Position numbers and translations under genes: made by a program. DNA of 64,000 bases, from assembly GCA_013398055.1 (NCBI GenBank), contig VZRS01006604.1, forward strand, positions 1-64,000. The letters run 5' to 3'. This DNA is from Ifrita kowaldi (lineage: Eukaryota; Chordata; Aves; Passeriformes; Cinclosomatidae). Each line of letters begins with the position of its first letter. Position 1 is the stretch's first letter. The notes under the pieces were generated by a model that saw only the letters and a list, made by a program, of their open reading frames with translations, searched no databases and was not told the origin of the DNA. Below, piece by piece: positions 31,801-42,200 of this stretch.

Positions 31801-34800
31801 CAGAGGGGTGTGGGTCTGGCCGGTGGGGCAGAGCTGTCACCTGGTGGGGGACTCTGTGAAGGTTCCAAAGCCAAGATCCAATCTGAGGCAAAATTAGAGT
31901 GTAACTTTAAGTCTTGCATTCTGTAGAGTTCCTTTGTTTTTGGGGGAGATGAGATCCTGCAGAAGCAGGGTGCTGTAGTGCTATCTCTGTGTCTGTTGTG
32001 GCAGAAGGTCCCACTCCAGCGTGCCTAAGCTGCCACATCTGGAGCTGCAGCAGCACCAGCTCTGCTCTGCAGTGGGGCTGGAGCAGGGCAGTGTCCCTGT
32101 GCACCCTGGCACTGCCAGAGCTGCTGCCTTGGCCTCTCCCGTCTGTGCCACACCAGGGATCTGCTGGGCACTGTTTTCCTGGAAAAGGTCCCTGGCAAAG
32201 TAATGTGTGTTGTGTGTTCCACGTGGGTATGGGACAGACAGGTGAGAGCCCTCTCAGAGCTGCAGAAAGACTTTGGCTTTCCAAAGCTTCTCTGCCTTGT
32301 CTGGCCTCACCACAAACCAGCTTAGGGGAACGGAGTCACTGCATTGTTCCTGCCTCACTGCACCCAAATCCACCCAAAGCAGGGGGCTTTGCCCTGGTCA
32401 TTGTTCAAATTGTAATTTACACAGACAAGAGAAGCTTCCTTTTTTATTCACGGTGGTCCTGGAAGTTTGTTTCCAGTCACTAACCCAAAATAATTAAATA
32501 AAGCACCTTAGAAATTACCAAACTAGTTAATAGGAAAAGCCCATCATTGTAGAGTAAGTCTGGATTTATGCAGAGGTAAGAAGCTGTCACACGTGTAGTG
32601 GTCTCAGGTGCAAATGCTGGGGATATTGTATGCATTTGGGTATCGAGACATGCTTTTTTATTTATTTAACTGTGCAGAAATGTGGCAAATCTGAAGTCCT
32701 GGATGAAAAGGAATCTCTGTCTTCAGCCTCCTTGACAGGTTCCAGTCTTCCTGTTTTCCAGGATGTCCTGCTAAGGTTTTTGGATACACAAGCTCCCTCG
32801 TTATGTGAGTATGAACTAATTCCAAATATTCCGAAGTACGTCAGAAGCAACTGGTAGGATGCCTGGATGCTGAAGTTACTGGTTTGCTGCAGCAGGTGTT
32901 TCAGTTTCTGTGATTATCAGCTCTATTTTCATATGGACATTTTTTTTTTAGATTTCTTGTCTTGTTATAGGATCCTTCTGCGGTTTTTGATTGTTTTCTA
33001 TTTTTTTCCCCACAAAAAAAAAAANNNNNNNNNNNNNNNNNNNNNNNNNNNNNNNNNNNNNNNNNNNNNNNNNNNNNNNNNNNNNNNNNNNNNNNNNNAA
33101 AAAAAAATCCTGAAAATGTGCTTATTTCTGTTTAAGCTCAGTGAGTCTTGGGGGAATTGCTTGCACTCTGTGCATATTTAACACCAAACACTTGTCTCTT
33201 TCTGACATCTCCCTGTTCTCAGTGACTGACTTAGAAATGGCACATGAGTGTTGCAGTCAAAAGCTGTTGGCTGACAGTGGATTGAAAAAAGGACCTTTGT
33301 TCATTGAGGGCTGCTCCATTACATGTCTGGAAAAACTGCCTGATAGCACCTGATAGCATTCCTCCTGGTTCTGGCATCTTAAGTACTGTGGGTTAGGGCA
33401 TCTTTTTTTCCTAATGTCCTTAAAATAAAAGGGATTTTAAGTGGTTTGAAACATGGTACTGAAAACTCTCAACATCTGACAAAGAAGAAACTTCTTAAAA
33501 ATGTGTTTCAGACCAGAGGTATTGGCAGCACTCTGTTTTTCTGTCAGTGGTGATCCTGGTTTTAATAAACCGCCTATTTCTTTTAGTAAATTTTTTTTAC
33601 TAAACTATTTGTGTTAGTAAATTTTGTGTTTCTGCTGTGATTGCTTTGGATGTGGTACTGGCCTCTGTGGTCTGGGGAGCTCTGCAAGGCAGGGGAGCGA
33701 GAGCGCTGGTGCTGTTTCTCATGTTTGAAATGTCTTTTGGTGTTTGGGAGAGCTGGACAAGTTTTGGGGTGTTGTGTTGATTTTAGTGTAGTTGAGCTCC
33801 TGAGTCTCCAAAAACGAAAAGCACCCAGGGGCTGTGTTTGAGGGAGGGCAGCTCACCTGGGCTCAGGTGTGTGGTTTGGGATGCTCCTCCCGCAGCCCCA
33901 GCCTCGCTCCTGAGGGGGGTTCTGACCCTGGCTGCTCACAGCTGCTGTGCTGCAGCCTGGTGAGGATGGCTGAACGCCAACAGTGTTACGTGCTGGGCTA
34001 ATTTGAACTCTAAAGCCTGATTTCCTTTTAAGTAAATGGTGATGATTCGGGTTTGGTAGTTCTTTTGTTGCTCAATAGATTTGGCGTGGTATAAAGCTAT
34101 TTTCTGTTAACCTCAATGTTGCAGGTGTTTCTGTGGCAAAGAACAAGTCAATTTAAATACAGCTGTGACAGATGAAAACTTAATAACATTTTATTTGTTG
34201 TATTTCTCTTGACTTTGTTTGGTGCTAGCAAAAAACCATGCATTTATTTTAATAATTGTTTTCTTGGTATGTGTGAGCATCTCTAATTGGTAAACTACAT
34301 TGTGCTGTCAAGCTTAAATGAAAATATTGCCTCTACATCTTGGAGGCCTGGCACGCAGATCCCAAATTCTCTGCAAATGCTTTATCAAATTTTCTGTTAT
34401 GAATGTGAAACTGCTGTAGGTAAGACAGTAATTTGGGAGGAAGGGCTAGCTGTTGTGTGGCCTGTTATAATTCAAAGCTTCAGTTTAATTTTTCTTCACA
34501 CAAGGAATGTCCTTGGCCCTCGTCCTCCCTCAGTTTAATTTTCAGATGTGTTTGAACGTTGTACTTGGCAGCTGAGCCCCCGTCCCTGGCTGGGGCAGGT
34601 GTGCATGGGTGGGATGCTCTGGAACCCACTGAGGTCTGTCCCATGTCTAAAACTGAGAGGGAAGCAGGACCGTGCAGGTTAGATGGGGAATGGTTTGTTC
34701 TTTGGAGACAAGGAGAAACCTGTGCAGAATCCCAAGATGTTTTTAGTAGGTCTTGAAAATTAACATGCTGGAGTTTGCAGTTTGGATAGTTCAAACCCAT

Positions 34801-36682
34801 TTTATTTTCTTTTTTGGGTAGCTGACCCAAGCAGTGACCTTGAGAAGACTGAGTTTGTGAATTTGGTGCTGCTTTTCTCAGAACTCACTGGGCATGATGT
34901 TTTCTCTCATGATGCCTACATGTGCACTTTAATACCTCGTGGGGACTTGTCCATCGCTGCAGCTCCCAGACCACGCTCCCTTAATGGGGCAGCTGTGGGT
35001 GAACACTGTTCTAAGGATCGTGATGTGAAACTGGAGGTAACACTTCGTGCTCTTCCCATTTGCTGTTCTGCTTTGTTAAATGTGGGTTTTCACTGTAGCA
35101 TCAGTATTTCAGATATGAGATATTGGGGGGTTTAATCTCTGCCTCCTTGTCTTTTTCTCTTTGAGGAGGCTGAAAGGGATCCATTAGCTTAGTTTCTGTG
35201 TAAATATTGCTGTTTTGGTGCAGATGTACTGAACTGGCAGCTGCCTGGGGATCTGAGTAACTTGGGACAAACAGAAAAGCACAGCTTTGAAAGAGCTGGA
35301 GTGCTTGGGTTTACCTGTGGTCAGTTATATGGATCTTCAGTAAAATATGACTGGTACTTGCTTTTCTCTCTGGCAATTATTAGGATCATGGTATTATGGA
35401 ACATGTGAGCATTGGCTCAGGAACCGCTGGTATTTTTGATGATGTAGACGAGAGTGATTTTAAGGCAGATTTTAGTTCAGAATTTCCAGTAGGTTTGCCT
35501 TTGATTCTCTGCATGCCTGTGATGCTTTTGGTGCCCGTGGCTCCTGTTGCTGTTGCCACTGAATGTCCCTCTGTGCCCCAGCATCACCTTGCTCCTTCCA
35601 TCCACAGCCAGTGGCCCCTGGCACGCAGTCCCCGCTGTCTCTGTGTCAGTGTATTGCCTCATCACTCCGCATCCCTGCGGCCCTGCTTGTCCTCTGCGCA
35701 CTCTGTGCTGCCCTCTGTGCTGCCCTGCTTGTCCCCTGCACACTCACACACGCTCCTGTCCCTTTCCCCGTCCTGCCCCCAGCCCCAGTGTGTTGAGCAT
35801 TTTGTGTTGCAGCAAAGCACGAATGAATGTGCAGAGCTCCCCACTTGTTTGACACTGAGGACCACCACTGATGCCATCTGCTTCTCAAGTGATAGTTTTA
35901 TGCTTTGACTGTGTTTCCTCCTCTTTTCCCTTTCTGCTTTGCATGACTCTTGAATCTCCTGTTTCTTCCTTTGGATTTCCCCTTGTCTGTCATGGACTCC
36001 TGTGCCCACACCTATCACGTGCAGGATGTTGGGACTCTGTTTCTGTCTGATATCTGTCATGTTGGTGGTTTCAAGCACGTCCATTCCTGCCTACAGTGTC
36101 TCTTGTCAGCTCCCATTTTGCCCTTCTCATTATTTCCCTCAGTCACTGGAACAGCTCATTGTGGTTTCTATGTCATAGCAGCATGAGGAGTGTGGAGATT
36201 CCTCAGAACTGGAATGCATTTTCCCAGACTAAATGTCTCCAGGTTAAAACTTGTCTAATAACCACAGAGATATGCACAGAGATATCATTTGTATAAGTAT
36301 CTTAAGTCTCAGGCTTATTGTGACTGCCCTTGCTTTGTCCATCTTTGAAAAACCTCAGATGTTTAACAATTGACTGGGAGCAAGAACAAATCCTATCTTT
36401 GGCTGTGGCTGCTGGATTTCAGAAGCTGGAGGTTACACTTACTTTAAACCTTTGCTTTGCATGTCCCAGACCTTTTCTCCGATGCCTGGGGAGTCTTGTG
36501 AGAGCGGGAACCCTTCCTTTGGCAGAAGAATCTCAGTCACCAGTGAGAAGTCACCCAAGAGGGACAGGCTGAGAGAACTGATTTTCCCGTCCAATTATGA
36601 CCTCCTTCGGCACCTGCAGTATGCCACACACTTCCCCATACCCCTGCTGAGTGACCAGTGCCACCCCTTCCCCCCGCCCCTG
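19765..36682 (+). CDS. MED12L: MED12L, Mediator kinase-module subunit 12-like (11 internal exons; partial at both ends)
   Basis: Eleven exons join in phase to about 564 codons, all with GT-AG introns. MED12L is the paralogue of MED12, a nuclear scaffold of the CDK8/CycC Mediator kinase module. Landmarks in order: VEQALRQWEYNEK, DVLEKIRPTDDDLLKLLLP, EFVQSAYLSRRLAYF, PQHRPLVYGLSCMLQ, LCCPSVLVWNYST, VEVRWSFDKCQEST, VLHTLEVLD, LLCEWAVSCKRSG, KKRQAEIEAE, VLLRFLDTQAPSL, DVFSHDAYMCTL and NYDLLRHLQYATHFPIPL. These cover roughly residues 200-760 of the family protein. The N-terminal exons, including the kinase-activating helix, are not found upstream in the window. The C-terminal half must lie beyond the window. 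Three receptor genes sit antisense in the following intron. Oddities: a duplicated splice donor at the last exon, and several replacements of near-invariant residues. No stop or frameshift was seen. Confidence 0.93.
20512..20622 (+). CDS. MED12L: MED12L exon
   Basis: 37 codons from acceptor CTTTAAG to donor GTACGT: EGMLERHEYLTQIPDVLEKI, then RPTDDDLLKLLLPSMLQ. The family has LTW-L at the position reading LTQIP here. Confidence 0.93.
21000..21269 (+). CDS. MED12L: MED12L exon
   Basis: 90 codons from acceptor AATTTCAG to donor GTAGGC: YSEEFVQSAYLSRRLAYF opens it and PQHRPLVYGLSCMLQ closes it. The Pro/Ala-rich middle diverges, as it does between other vertebrates. Confidence 0.95.
22031..22185 (-). 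mobile_element. CR1 LINE 3' fragment in MED12L intron
   Basis: The plus strand reads GGATCACAGCATCATGGAAC, then AGGGACCTCTGCAGATAACG, GCAGGGTCAGCCAAAGCAGG and CAGGACCATGTGAGGCTGGG. This is a CR1 3' region in reverse orientation, of a different subfamily from those near the window start. Confidence 0.72.
23407..23556 (+). CDS. MED12L: MED12L exon
   Basis: 50 codons from acceptor GCTTGCAG to donor GTAAGA: TITLCCPSVLVWNYSTDENK, then NINPGSPQDLLQVAPSSLPM and PDGNSAFNQQ. Confidence 0.95.
24073..24172 (+). CDS. MED12L: MED12L exon
   Basis: 100 bases from acceptor TCTTACAG to donor GTACGA: VWAKIYEVEQQIKQRGHAVE, then VRWSFDKCQESTA, leaving one base. A Trp replaces the Arg that follows the first Val in other vertebrates. 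Confidence 0.95.
24349..24485 (+). CDS. MED12L: MED12L exon
   Basis: Acceptor ATCTCCAG, donor GTAATG. It completes a Gly codon and reads VTISQVLHTLEVLDWHCFDR, then SDSSNSMETLYHKIFWANQS and KDNQE. WHCF replaces RHCF. Confidence 0.95.
26259..26345 (-). mobile_element. CR1 LINE 3' tip
   Basis: The plus strand reads ATAGAATGGTTTGGGTTGGG, then AGGGACCTTAAATATCTTCC and CTGCCATGGTCAGGGA: the CR1 3' end in reverse. It lies 80 bp before the minisatellite. Confidence 0.85.
26425..26708. repeat. GC-rich minisatellite, unit about 20 bp
   Basis: About 14 degenerate copies of GCGGAGCCCCGGGAAGGGTT. Unit length varies between about 18 and 21 bp. It is CpG-rich. It produces spurious open frames on both strands. 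Confidence 0.9.
27120..27201 (+). mobile_element. Short CR1 3' end
   Basis: GGCTTGGCAGTGCCTTCTTAATGG, then TTGATCTTAAAAGCCTTTTCC, ending GATTTTGTGATTCT. This is a plus-strand CR1 terminus. Confidence 0.78.
31370..31501 (+). CDS. MED12L: MED12L exon
   Basis: 44 codons from acceptor CTGCACAG to donor GTAAGT: VAPNDEAVVMLLCEWAVSCK, then RSGKHRAMAVARLLKKRQAE and IEAE. Confidence 0.95.
32678..32804 (+). CDS. MED12L: MED12L exon
   Basis: 127 bases from acceptor CTGTGCAG to donor GTGAGT: KCGKSEVLDEKESLSSASLT, then GSSLPVFQDVLLRFLDTQAP and SL, leaving one base. Confidence 0.95.
33025..33098. other. Assembly gap (74 N) in a poly-A tract
   Basis: The Ns are flanked on both sides by runs of A, inside the MED12L intron 32805-34821. 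The gap probably reflects an unsequenced homopolymer. Its true size is unknown. Confidence 0.98.
34822..35036 (+). CDS. MED12L: MED12L exon
   Basis: 215 bases from acceptor TTGGGTAG to donor GTAACA. It completes a Ser codon and reads DPSSDLEKTEFVNLVLLFSE, LTGHDVFSHDAYMCTLIPRG and DLSIAAAPRPRS, ending DVKLE. GHDVFSH replaces the usual RHDVFSH. Confidence 0.95.
35384..35488 (+). CDS. MED12L: MED12L exon (acidic MED12-like exon)
   Basis: 35 codons from acceptor AATTATTAG to donor GTAGGT: DHGIMEHVSIGSGTAGIFDD, then VDESDFKADFSSEFP. It is the counterpart of the MED12 segment around FEDMEKPDFS. It is in phase on both sides; some transcripts of the family may skip it. Confidence 0.85.
36470..36682 (+). 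CDS. MED12L: MED12L exon with duplicated donor
   Basis: Acceptor TGTCCCAG. It reads TFSPMPGESCESGNPSFGRR, then NYDLLRHLQYATHFPIPL, the usual exon end at 36646. The next bases are CTGAGT, not a donor. A second copy 36 bp on ends in GTGAGT after 36682, adding LSDQCHPFPPPL in frame. Confidence 0.85.
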
Positions 36683-38091
36683 GTGAGTGACCGGTGCTCG
36701 GGCACCCCGTGGCGCTGCCTGACGGGACAGCAGAGCGTGTCCCGGGAGAGAAGGGCAGGGATCCCTGGGATTCGAGGGCAGGCCCCACAGTAACCCACCA
36801 TGACCCAGGGTCTGACAAAAGCTTGCTAAATAGGACATTTTATGCTGGAGTTGGGCAGACGAATGAACACCAAAATACATGAAAGAAATACCTCTGAGCT
36901 GTATGGGATGGGGTAGTGTCCTTTCCTCCTGCCCACCCTACGCTGCTTCCAGCCTGGATTTCTGGCTGCTGCTCTGCTTCTCTGTGGGTTCTTGGGAACT
37001 GGGGGAAGCCCCATGAGGAACATACCAGATCCCAGCTCTTGGGCACATGAGTTCTCATGTTTTCCACCGTGCTGGCAAAAGGCCCCAAATATTGAACAGG
37101 CCCCAAACTGGAATGTCCCTGCTTAAGAATTATTATTATTTTAAAATAACAATGATAACTTTTTAACAATATCCTTTTGTCCTTTTAAATCCTTTCAGTC
37201 CAGGGAGTGCCATGTGAGAGTATGGTGTGATATATACAGTTTTCTTTTCTTTAAGTTTCTTACCTCACAAAGTTTGGGTTCTGATTTGTTGCATGAGAAT
37301 TGTTATGAAAATATTGAATGAGCTGTTTTGAATGCTTGCTTAAAATATGATTCATATTTTGTCCATTTTGCAAGCCTTAGAAAAAAAGATAACTTGATAT
37401 GGTTTTGTTTCTGAAATAATTTTGATTTGCAGATGGAGATAACCTAAGCAGCTGGGTTTTGCCAATGCAAATTGATTTTAAAATTTCAGTTATTGGTTAT
37501 TCTACATATGCGTAAGTCTTGGAAGTAATTGTAAATTGGATTATTAGTAAATCTAGTTGCTGTTTTATAAATTTATATGAAAAGAGATCAAACAAAGAGA
37601 ACATGCTGGATACTTACACTTTTTATCTTAATTTTACAATTCACTTGAATTTTCTGCAATAACATGCTGTTAGCTTTTCTCATATTTATTGAGGCAGCAG
37701 CAAGGAGAGACAATGGAACTTGGCAAGAACAAGAGGTTTATTTTTGAAGCCTGCAGGTGTGGTGTAAGCAGATACAATAATTTTCAGTGCTGTTTAAAAT
37801 CCCTTTCTGGAGTAAATAATGCCCTCTAAAATGCTTTGTGGTTAATCTTGTCAAATCGGATTTGCAGCTGGAGAACTGCTGTTAAAAAATTTCTTCACTT
37901 GAGAGCACCAAGTCATTTGATAGAGTAAATGCACAACACTTAACTCATTAAAGGGGAGTTCAGGTGTCTGCCATAAATAATTCTCGGGTACATTTGAGTC
38001 TGGCCATGTGTTCTTACGCGTTGCCGATCCCTGGGGGTTCAGCACTGCTCCCTGAGCTGTTTGTGAAGGCAGCCCCGCAGGCTGTGCGGGC
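36683..38091. other. MED12L intron left of GPR171
   Basis: AT-rich DNA with no exon recognised. A minus-strand AATAAA at 37742-37737 could polyadenylate GPR171. Confidence 0.5.
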
Positions 38092-39243
38092 TCAGGGCCG
38101 CTGCGTGAGCGTGCCACACGGCGAGGGGTGTTCACTGGTGGGGTGTTCTCCTCCTGCTCGGGCTGGCGGCTCCTCAGCAGCGCTGTCGGCTGTGGTGCCC
38201 TCGTGTGCGGTCACCCAGCAGCTGTTGGTGCTGCAGCTGGGCACGCTCTGCCCGCGTGCTCTGCAGTCAGGGCTGTTCACCTGCTGTTCGCTGCTGTGCC
38301 GCGCCTCCGCGTCCGCCAGCGCCTTGGTCTCCTTGGGGGCTGCAAACGTCTCCGTGAATTTCAGTCTGAATGATTTGGAAAGGTGGTAGTAGAGGATGGG
38401 GTCAAAGCAGAGATTTGAGACTGCAAACAGCAAGGTAGACTCCTTGGCTTTGAAGAGAGCCCGTTTGAGGGGGCAGCTGGTTATGGCGTTGCTCTGGCTC
38501 AGCGTGTAGGGGATGCGCACGGCGTGGTAGGGCACGAAGCAGAACAGGTACCCGGCCGTCACCAGCAGGATGTGGGTCAGCGCCTTCTTCACTCTGCTGT
38601 AACTCTCACTGTACTTGTGGCGGTAGAGCTGTCTAACAGTGAGAAAATTGGAAATCAGTATCACAGCCGAGAAATTCAGGAATATTGCTGTGCAGATGAA
38701 ATTAGTGAACACGTGCCAGTCCCTCCCAAATCTTGTTTTGAAATCAATGCACCCTATGCCAGGTCTTTCTTCGATGTGTTTTATGGGAATAGCCATGTTA
38801 GGTACAGTTACGAGGAGAACCATGATCCACACGACTGCAGACAATGTCTTGGCAAACCCGGGCTCCTGAATGCGGTAGATCTTAGAGCTGTGCATCAGCT
38901 GGAGGCAGCGATCCATGCTCACAAATCCCAAAAATATGATTGATAAATACATGTTCAGGTAGATGAAGCAGGCTGTGACTTGGCAGTGGAATATTCTCAG
39001 ATTCCAGGATGCAATTCCTAGGTCAACAGTAATCTTCACGGGCAATGTCAAAGTCAACAAAAAATCTGCAGTGAGGAGATTGATTAAGTAGATGCTCATG
39101 CACTTCCCTTTCTGATCCTTCTGTGTGAATGCCCACAGTGCGAAACAGCTTCCAATAATTCCCAAAAGAAAAACCAAGCAGTAAAAATAGGTGAAAGGTA
39201 CCATTTCTTCATGGAGATGACATTCAGAAATGTTGCTTGACAT
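38092..39243 (-). CDS. GPR171: GPR171, P2Y12-like class A GPCR, with long C-terminal tail
   Basis: One coding exon, 383 residues. GPR171 is a plasma-membrane receptor of the P2Y12-like group; the peptide BigLEN is its reported ligand. Seven membrane segments can be followed, beginning FTYFYCLVFLLGIIGSCFAL. It has SMDRC in place of DRY after TM3 (a GPR171 trait), FVPYHAVRIPYTLSQ in TM6, AKESTLLFA in TM7, and DPILYYHLSKSFR in place of NPxxY. I start at ATG 39243 (MSSNISECHLHEE, with an N-glycosylation site). An upstream in-frame TTG is not needed: a splice acceptor TTTTTGTAG ends at 39293, giving a short 5' UTR. The human protein has about 319 residues and stops soon after KETKA; here the frame runs about 75 residues further in a GC-rich Ser/Pro/Ala/Glu tail. 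It is nested antisense in a MED12L intron. Confidence 0.96.
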   Translation of the reverse strand: MSSNISECHLHEEMVPFTYFYCLVFLLGIIGSCFALWAFTQKDQKGKCMSIYLINLLTADFLLTLTLPVKITVDLGIASWNLRIFHCQVTACFIYLNMYLSIIFLGFVSMDRCLQLMHSSKIYRIQEPGFAKTLSAVVWIMVLLVTVPNMAIPIKHIEERPGIGCIDFKTRFGRDWHVFTNFICTAIFLNFSAVILISNFLTVRQLYRHKYSESYSRVKKALTHILLVTAGYLFCFVPYHAVRIPYTLSQSNAITSCPLKRALFKAKESTLLFAVSNLCFDPILYYHLSKSFRLKFTETFAAPKETKALADAEARHSSEQQVNSPDCRARGQSVPSCSTNSCWVTAHEGTTADSAAEEPPARAGGEHPTSEHPSPCGTLTQRP

Positions 39244-39292
39244 TGTAAACTCCTTGTGTGAGTTGGCTTTGCTGACAGGAGGTATCAAGGAC

Positions 39293-42200
39293 CTACAAAA
39301 AGAACCAAGAGGACACCAACAACATCAACCCTTCCTGAGCAACAGTGGTTATTCTCTTAGAATTTTGTTTGATTAATTCTAAGAAAAAAATACCATTAGG
39401 AAGAAATATTTTTGTCTCTCTTCATGCTGCTTCCCAGATATTCTGGAGGGCTTTGTTCTCATGCTGGAAGGATTAGGAATGTATTAGGATTTGTTTCTGA
39501 AAGCATAGAGTCTTCTGAGCAGCATTTCCACTACAGCAGCTTTTCTGACAGTGTTTGGTTCAACACCCTCCTCCAGCCAAAATGCTAGAGGAAAAGGCTT
39601 GAATCTATTTAAGCATCTGGTTAATAATGATCATACGAAAACATCATAACTTTTGAAGGATTGAAACAATGCCTAAAAAAAAGTAGTATTTGTAGCATCC
39701 CCATTCTGTAAAAATGTGTTGGGAGTTCTGAGGGCATGCACTGTCCAGCCCATAAACAGATACGTCAGATGGCTGGGCAAATGGTCCTGGTCAGTCCTAA
39801 GGCTTGCAAGCTGCTCTCTATTCCTACTTGAACAGAGAATGAATTAATTATATATTTTTATGAAGGCTTTAGAAAAAGCACATTTTGAAAGAAGCAGATA
39901 ATAAATAATTTTGCTCACTTTCTTTGTAGGCTTCAGTAGAAAAGTAAAGTAGAAAATTTTGGTCCTATTTTAACTAAATATGCAGCTCCAGGACTGAGGG
40001 GTTTCTGTTTGTTTGCTACACTGTGTCAGTCTGCTACAGAGAATGGCTGTGGGAAAGGCTGTTCCTTTGAATTTCTTGGAACCAACACATTTATGTACTG
40101 AGTGGCGTCAGACTGCAACGCTTCTATTCCTGTATATTGTACCTAATTTTTATATCCAGTATAAGAGAACTACTGCACATGTAATTTCATCTGTGAAATC
40201 ATATCCAGATTTGCATAGTGTGTAAAGCAAAATGATTGCAGACCCTGCAGTGGTTTAAAATGTTGGAGAAAGCAGTTTGTTCCTTGCAGTTGGCTCTGTG
40301 CAGGTGTCTCTCGTCCTGAGGACAGGAGCTGGGTGTGGGCGAGGGTCCGAGGCGCTGCTGTTTCCTGCGCCGTGGCACCGTGCAGCCTGGCTTGTCCCCA
40401 TCCTCCACAGGCGAGGGGCACCCCGCAAACCCAGCCCTGCAGGGCTGTGACCGGGTGATGCTGGCCACTGGCACAGCCAGGGTGGTTTGCCAAAAGCTGA
40501 GCCCCACCTCTGGAGCGTTTGGCGGTCGGATTTCGGGCTGTGCAGTCAGGGAGATCTAAATAGGCTGTAACAGACAGAGACAGACCACGTACCTGTCCTT
40601 GTGGCCTGGGGTCTCCTGAGCATTGGTCTGCAGAGCTCTGACGTCCCTCAGCGACTGCTCTGCCAAGCCGGTGGTGCGTGACCTTCTGCCCAGGCTGCCT
40701 CTGCCGGGCTCTGAAAACGGGGCTGTGGTTTTCAAATGATCTGATTGACGCAGTTAAACTCAGCGTTCAAACAGCTAGGTCACGTGGAAGTTACCCAAAA
40801 GAGCGGTGACAGAAAGAAATAAGTGCTCACGGAACAGCCCAGAGCCGTCTCCTTCCTGCCCTGGGGGAGAGGCACGCGGGGCGCTGTCAGTGTGTGACAT
40901 CAGCGGCTGTTTCTTTGCTTTTGTTCTTGTAAGTCTGAAACTCTGTTTCCCCCCTTCCCTGCATATATCTCACATTTAAAATCTGTCTGGAATCGGGATT
41001 TTGCAGTGTAGTTGGTCCTCATTAATTTTAATACTCCTGCATGAAATCCTAGGTTCTGGGAATCTCATGGTGTTTGTTTTAGAGTTACACCTTAGTTGGC
41101 AGATTTGAAGGTACCTAGGGCTTCTGCTGATTGCAATGAACATTCTAAATATTTGGGTATTTTCCAAGCACCATTAAAAACAAAAATGACACATTAGGGA
41201 AGTTGAGGAAATATTTATTTTTTGGTTGGTTGGTTGGTTTTGGAAAAGATGAGAAAAGATCTGACACCATCCTGGGGGTGAGGTACTGACAGCAGTACTG
41301 AAACTCCAAATGGTGGCCCTTGGTTGTAGTTGAGAATCCACAGGAATTTACAAATCCTACACCAGAGCTTTGTGGAGGAACAGATGAAGAATGTCTGGTT
41401 TTACGTTTAGTCATAAACTGAAAGTTCAGACCATATATGTCAAAATGTTTGCAACGCTTTGTAGTCTGGAATGATCCTGTGTCCAGTTGTGAGCAAACAC
41501 GGACTCATTTTATGGTGTTCTGCTCATGTGAAGCTGATCTTCCTATGCTTGTAAGGTTTCTTTAAACCCAGTCTGCAGCACTGGCAGTTGTTCCTGTCTG
41601 TGTGTCTCTGTCAGTCGGTTTCCCCTTTTCTGTAGTCAGTTTACAGCTCAGGGAACTTTTCCAGGTCTAAAAAGTGATGGTTCAGTAAACCTTTACTGCA
41701 TAATGTTCTGCCTTTCCTGCAGAAGTGTTTTGGGAAGAAAACAAATATTGGAACATGAGTTCCCTGAGTGTGTGAGGAGCTGGCTTGGGGTATCTGAGGC
41801 ATGATGTGCTGGGAAAGATGTGGAAGGATTAATTTACCCAGTGCTGAAAAAAGTTGGCCTCAGTTCATCCAGCAAAGTAAGGAGCAAGGCTAGGGAGATG
41901 GAACAGAGGCTTGGTCTGACACTGGTATTACTTGGGACTTGTCACTCACAGGGTGGGATTGCAGCAGGATCAGGGGCACGGAACCATTTCCTGACTAGGG
42001 AAGCTCTTGGAGGAGGATTTTTTCAACATGAACGAAAAGCTGGAAATGAAACATCCCTTTTGAATATGGGTGTTGATCACCATCCATTCCCCTGGTGCTT
42101 GCATGTAGATTCCTGTCATTCTAATGTCAGTAATCTGGTGGGGTGTGAAACAAGTACACAATATAAATAGTTTTTTCAAAGCTTGCAAAGCAATAAGAAA

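Noticed and set aside
33001..33120. Poly-A flanked N run considered as a retroposed poly-A tail
   Set aside because: No retroposon body or target duplication is visible; an unsequenced homopolymer is the simpler reading.
39244..39288. Upstream TTG-initiated extension of GPR171 (15 codons)
   Set aside because: TTG is not a normal start in vertebrates. An ATG at 39243 aligns with the family N terminus, and a splice acceptor lies just upstream.
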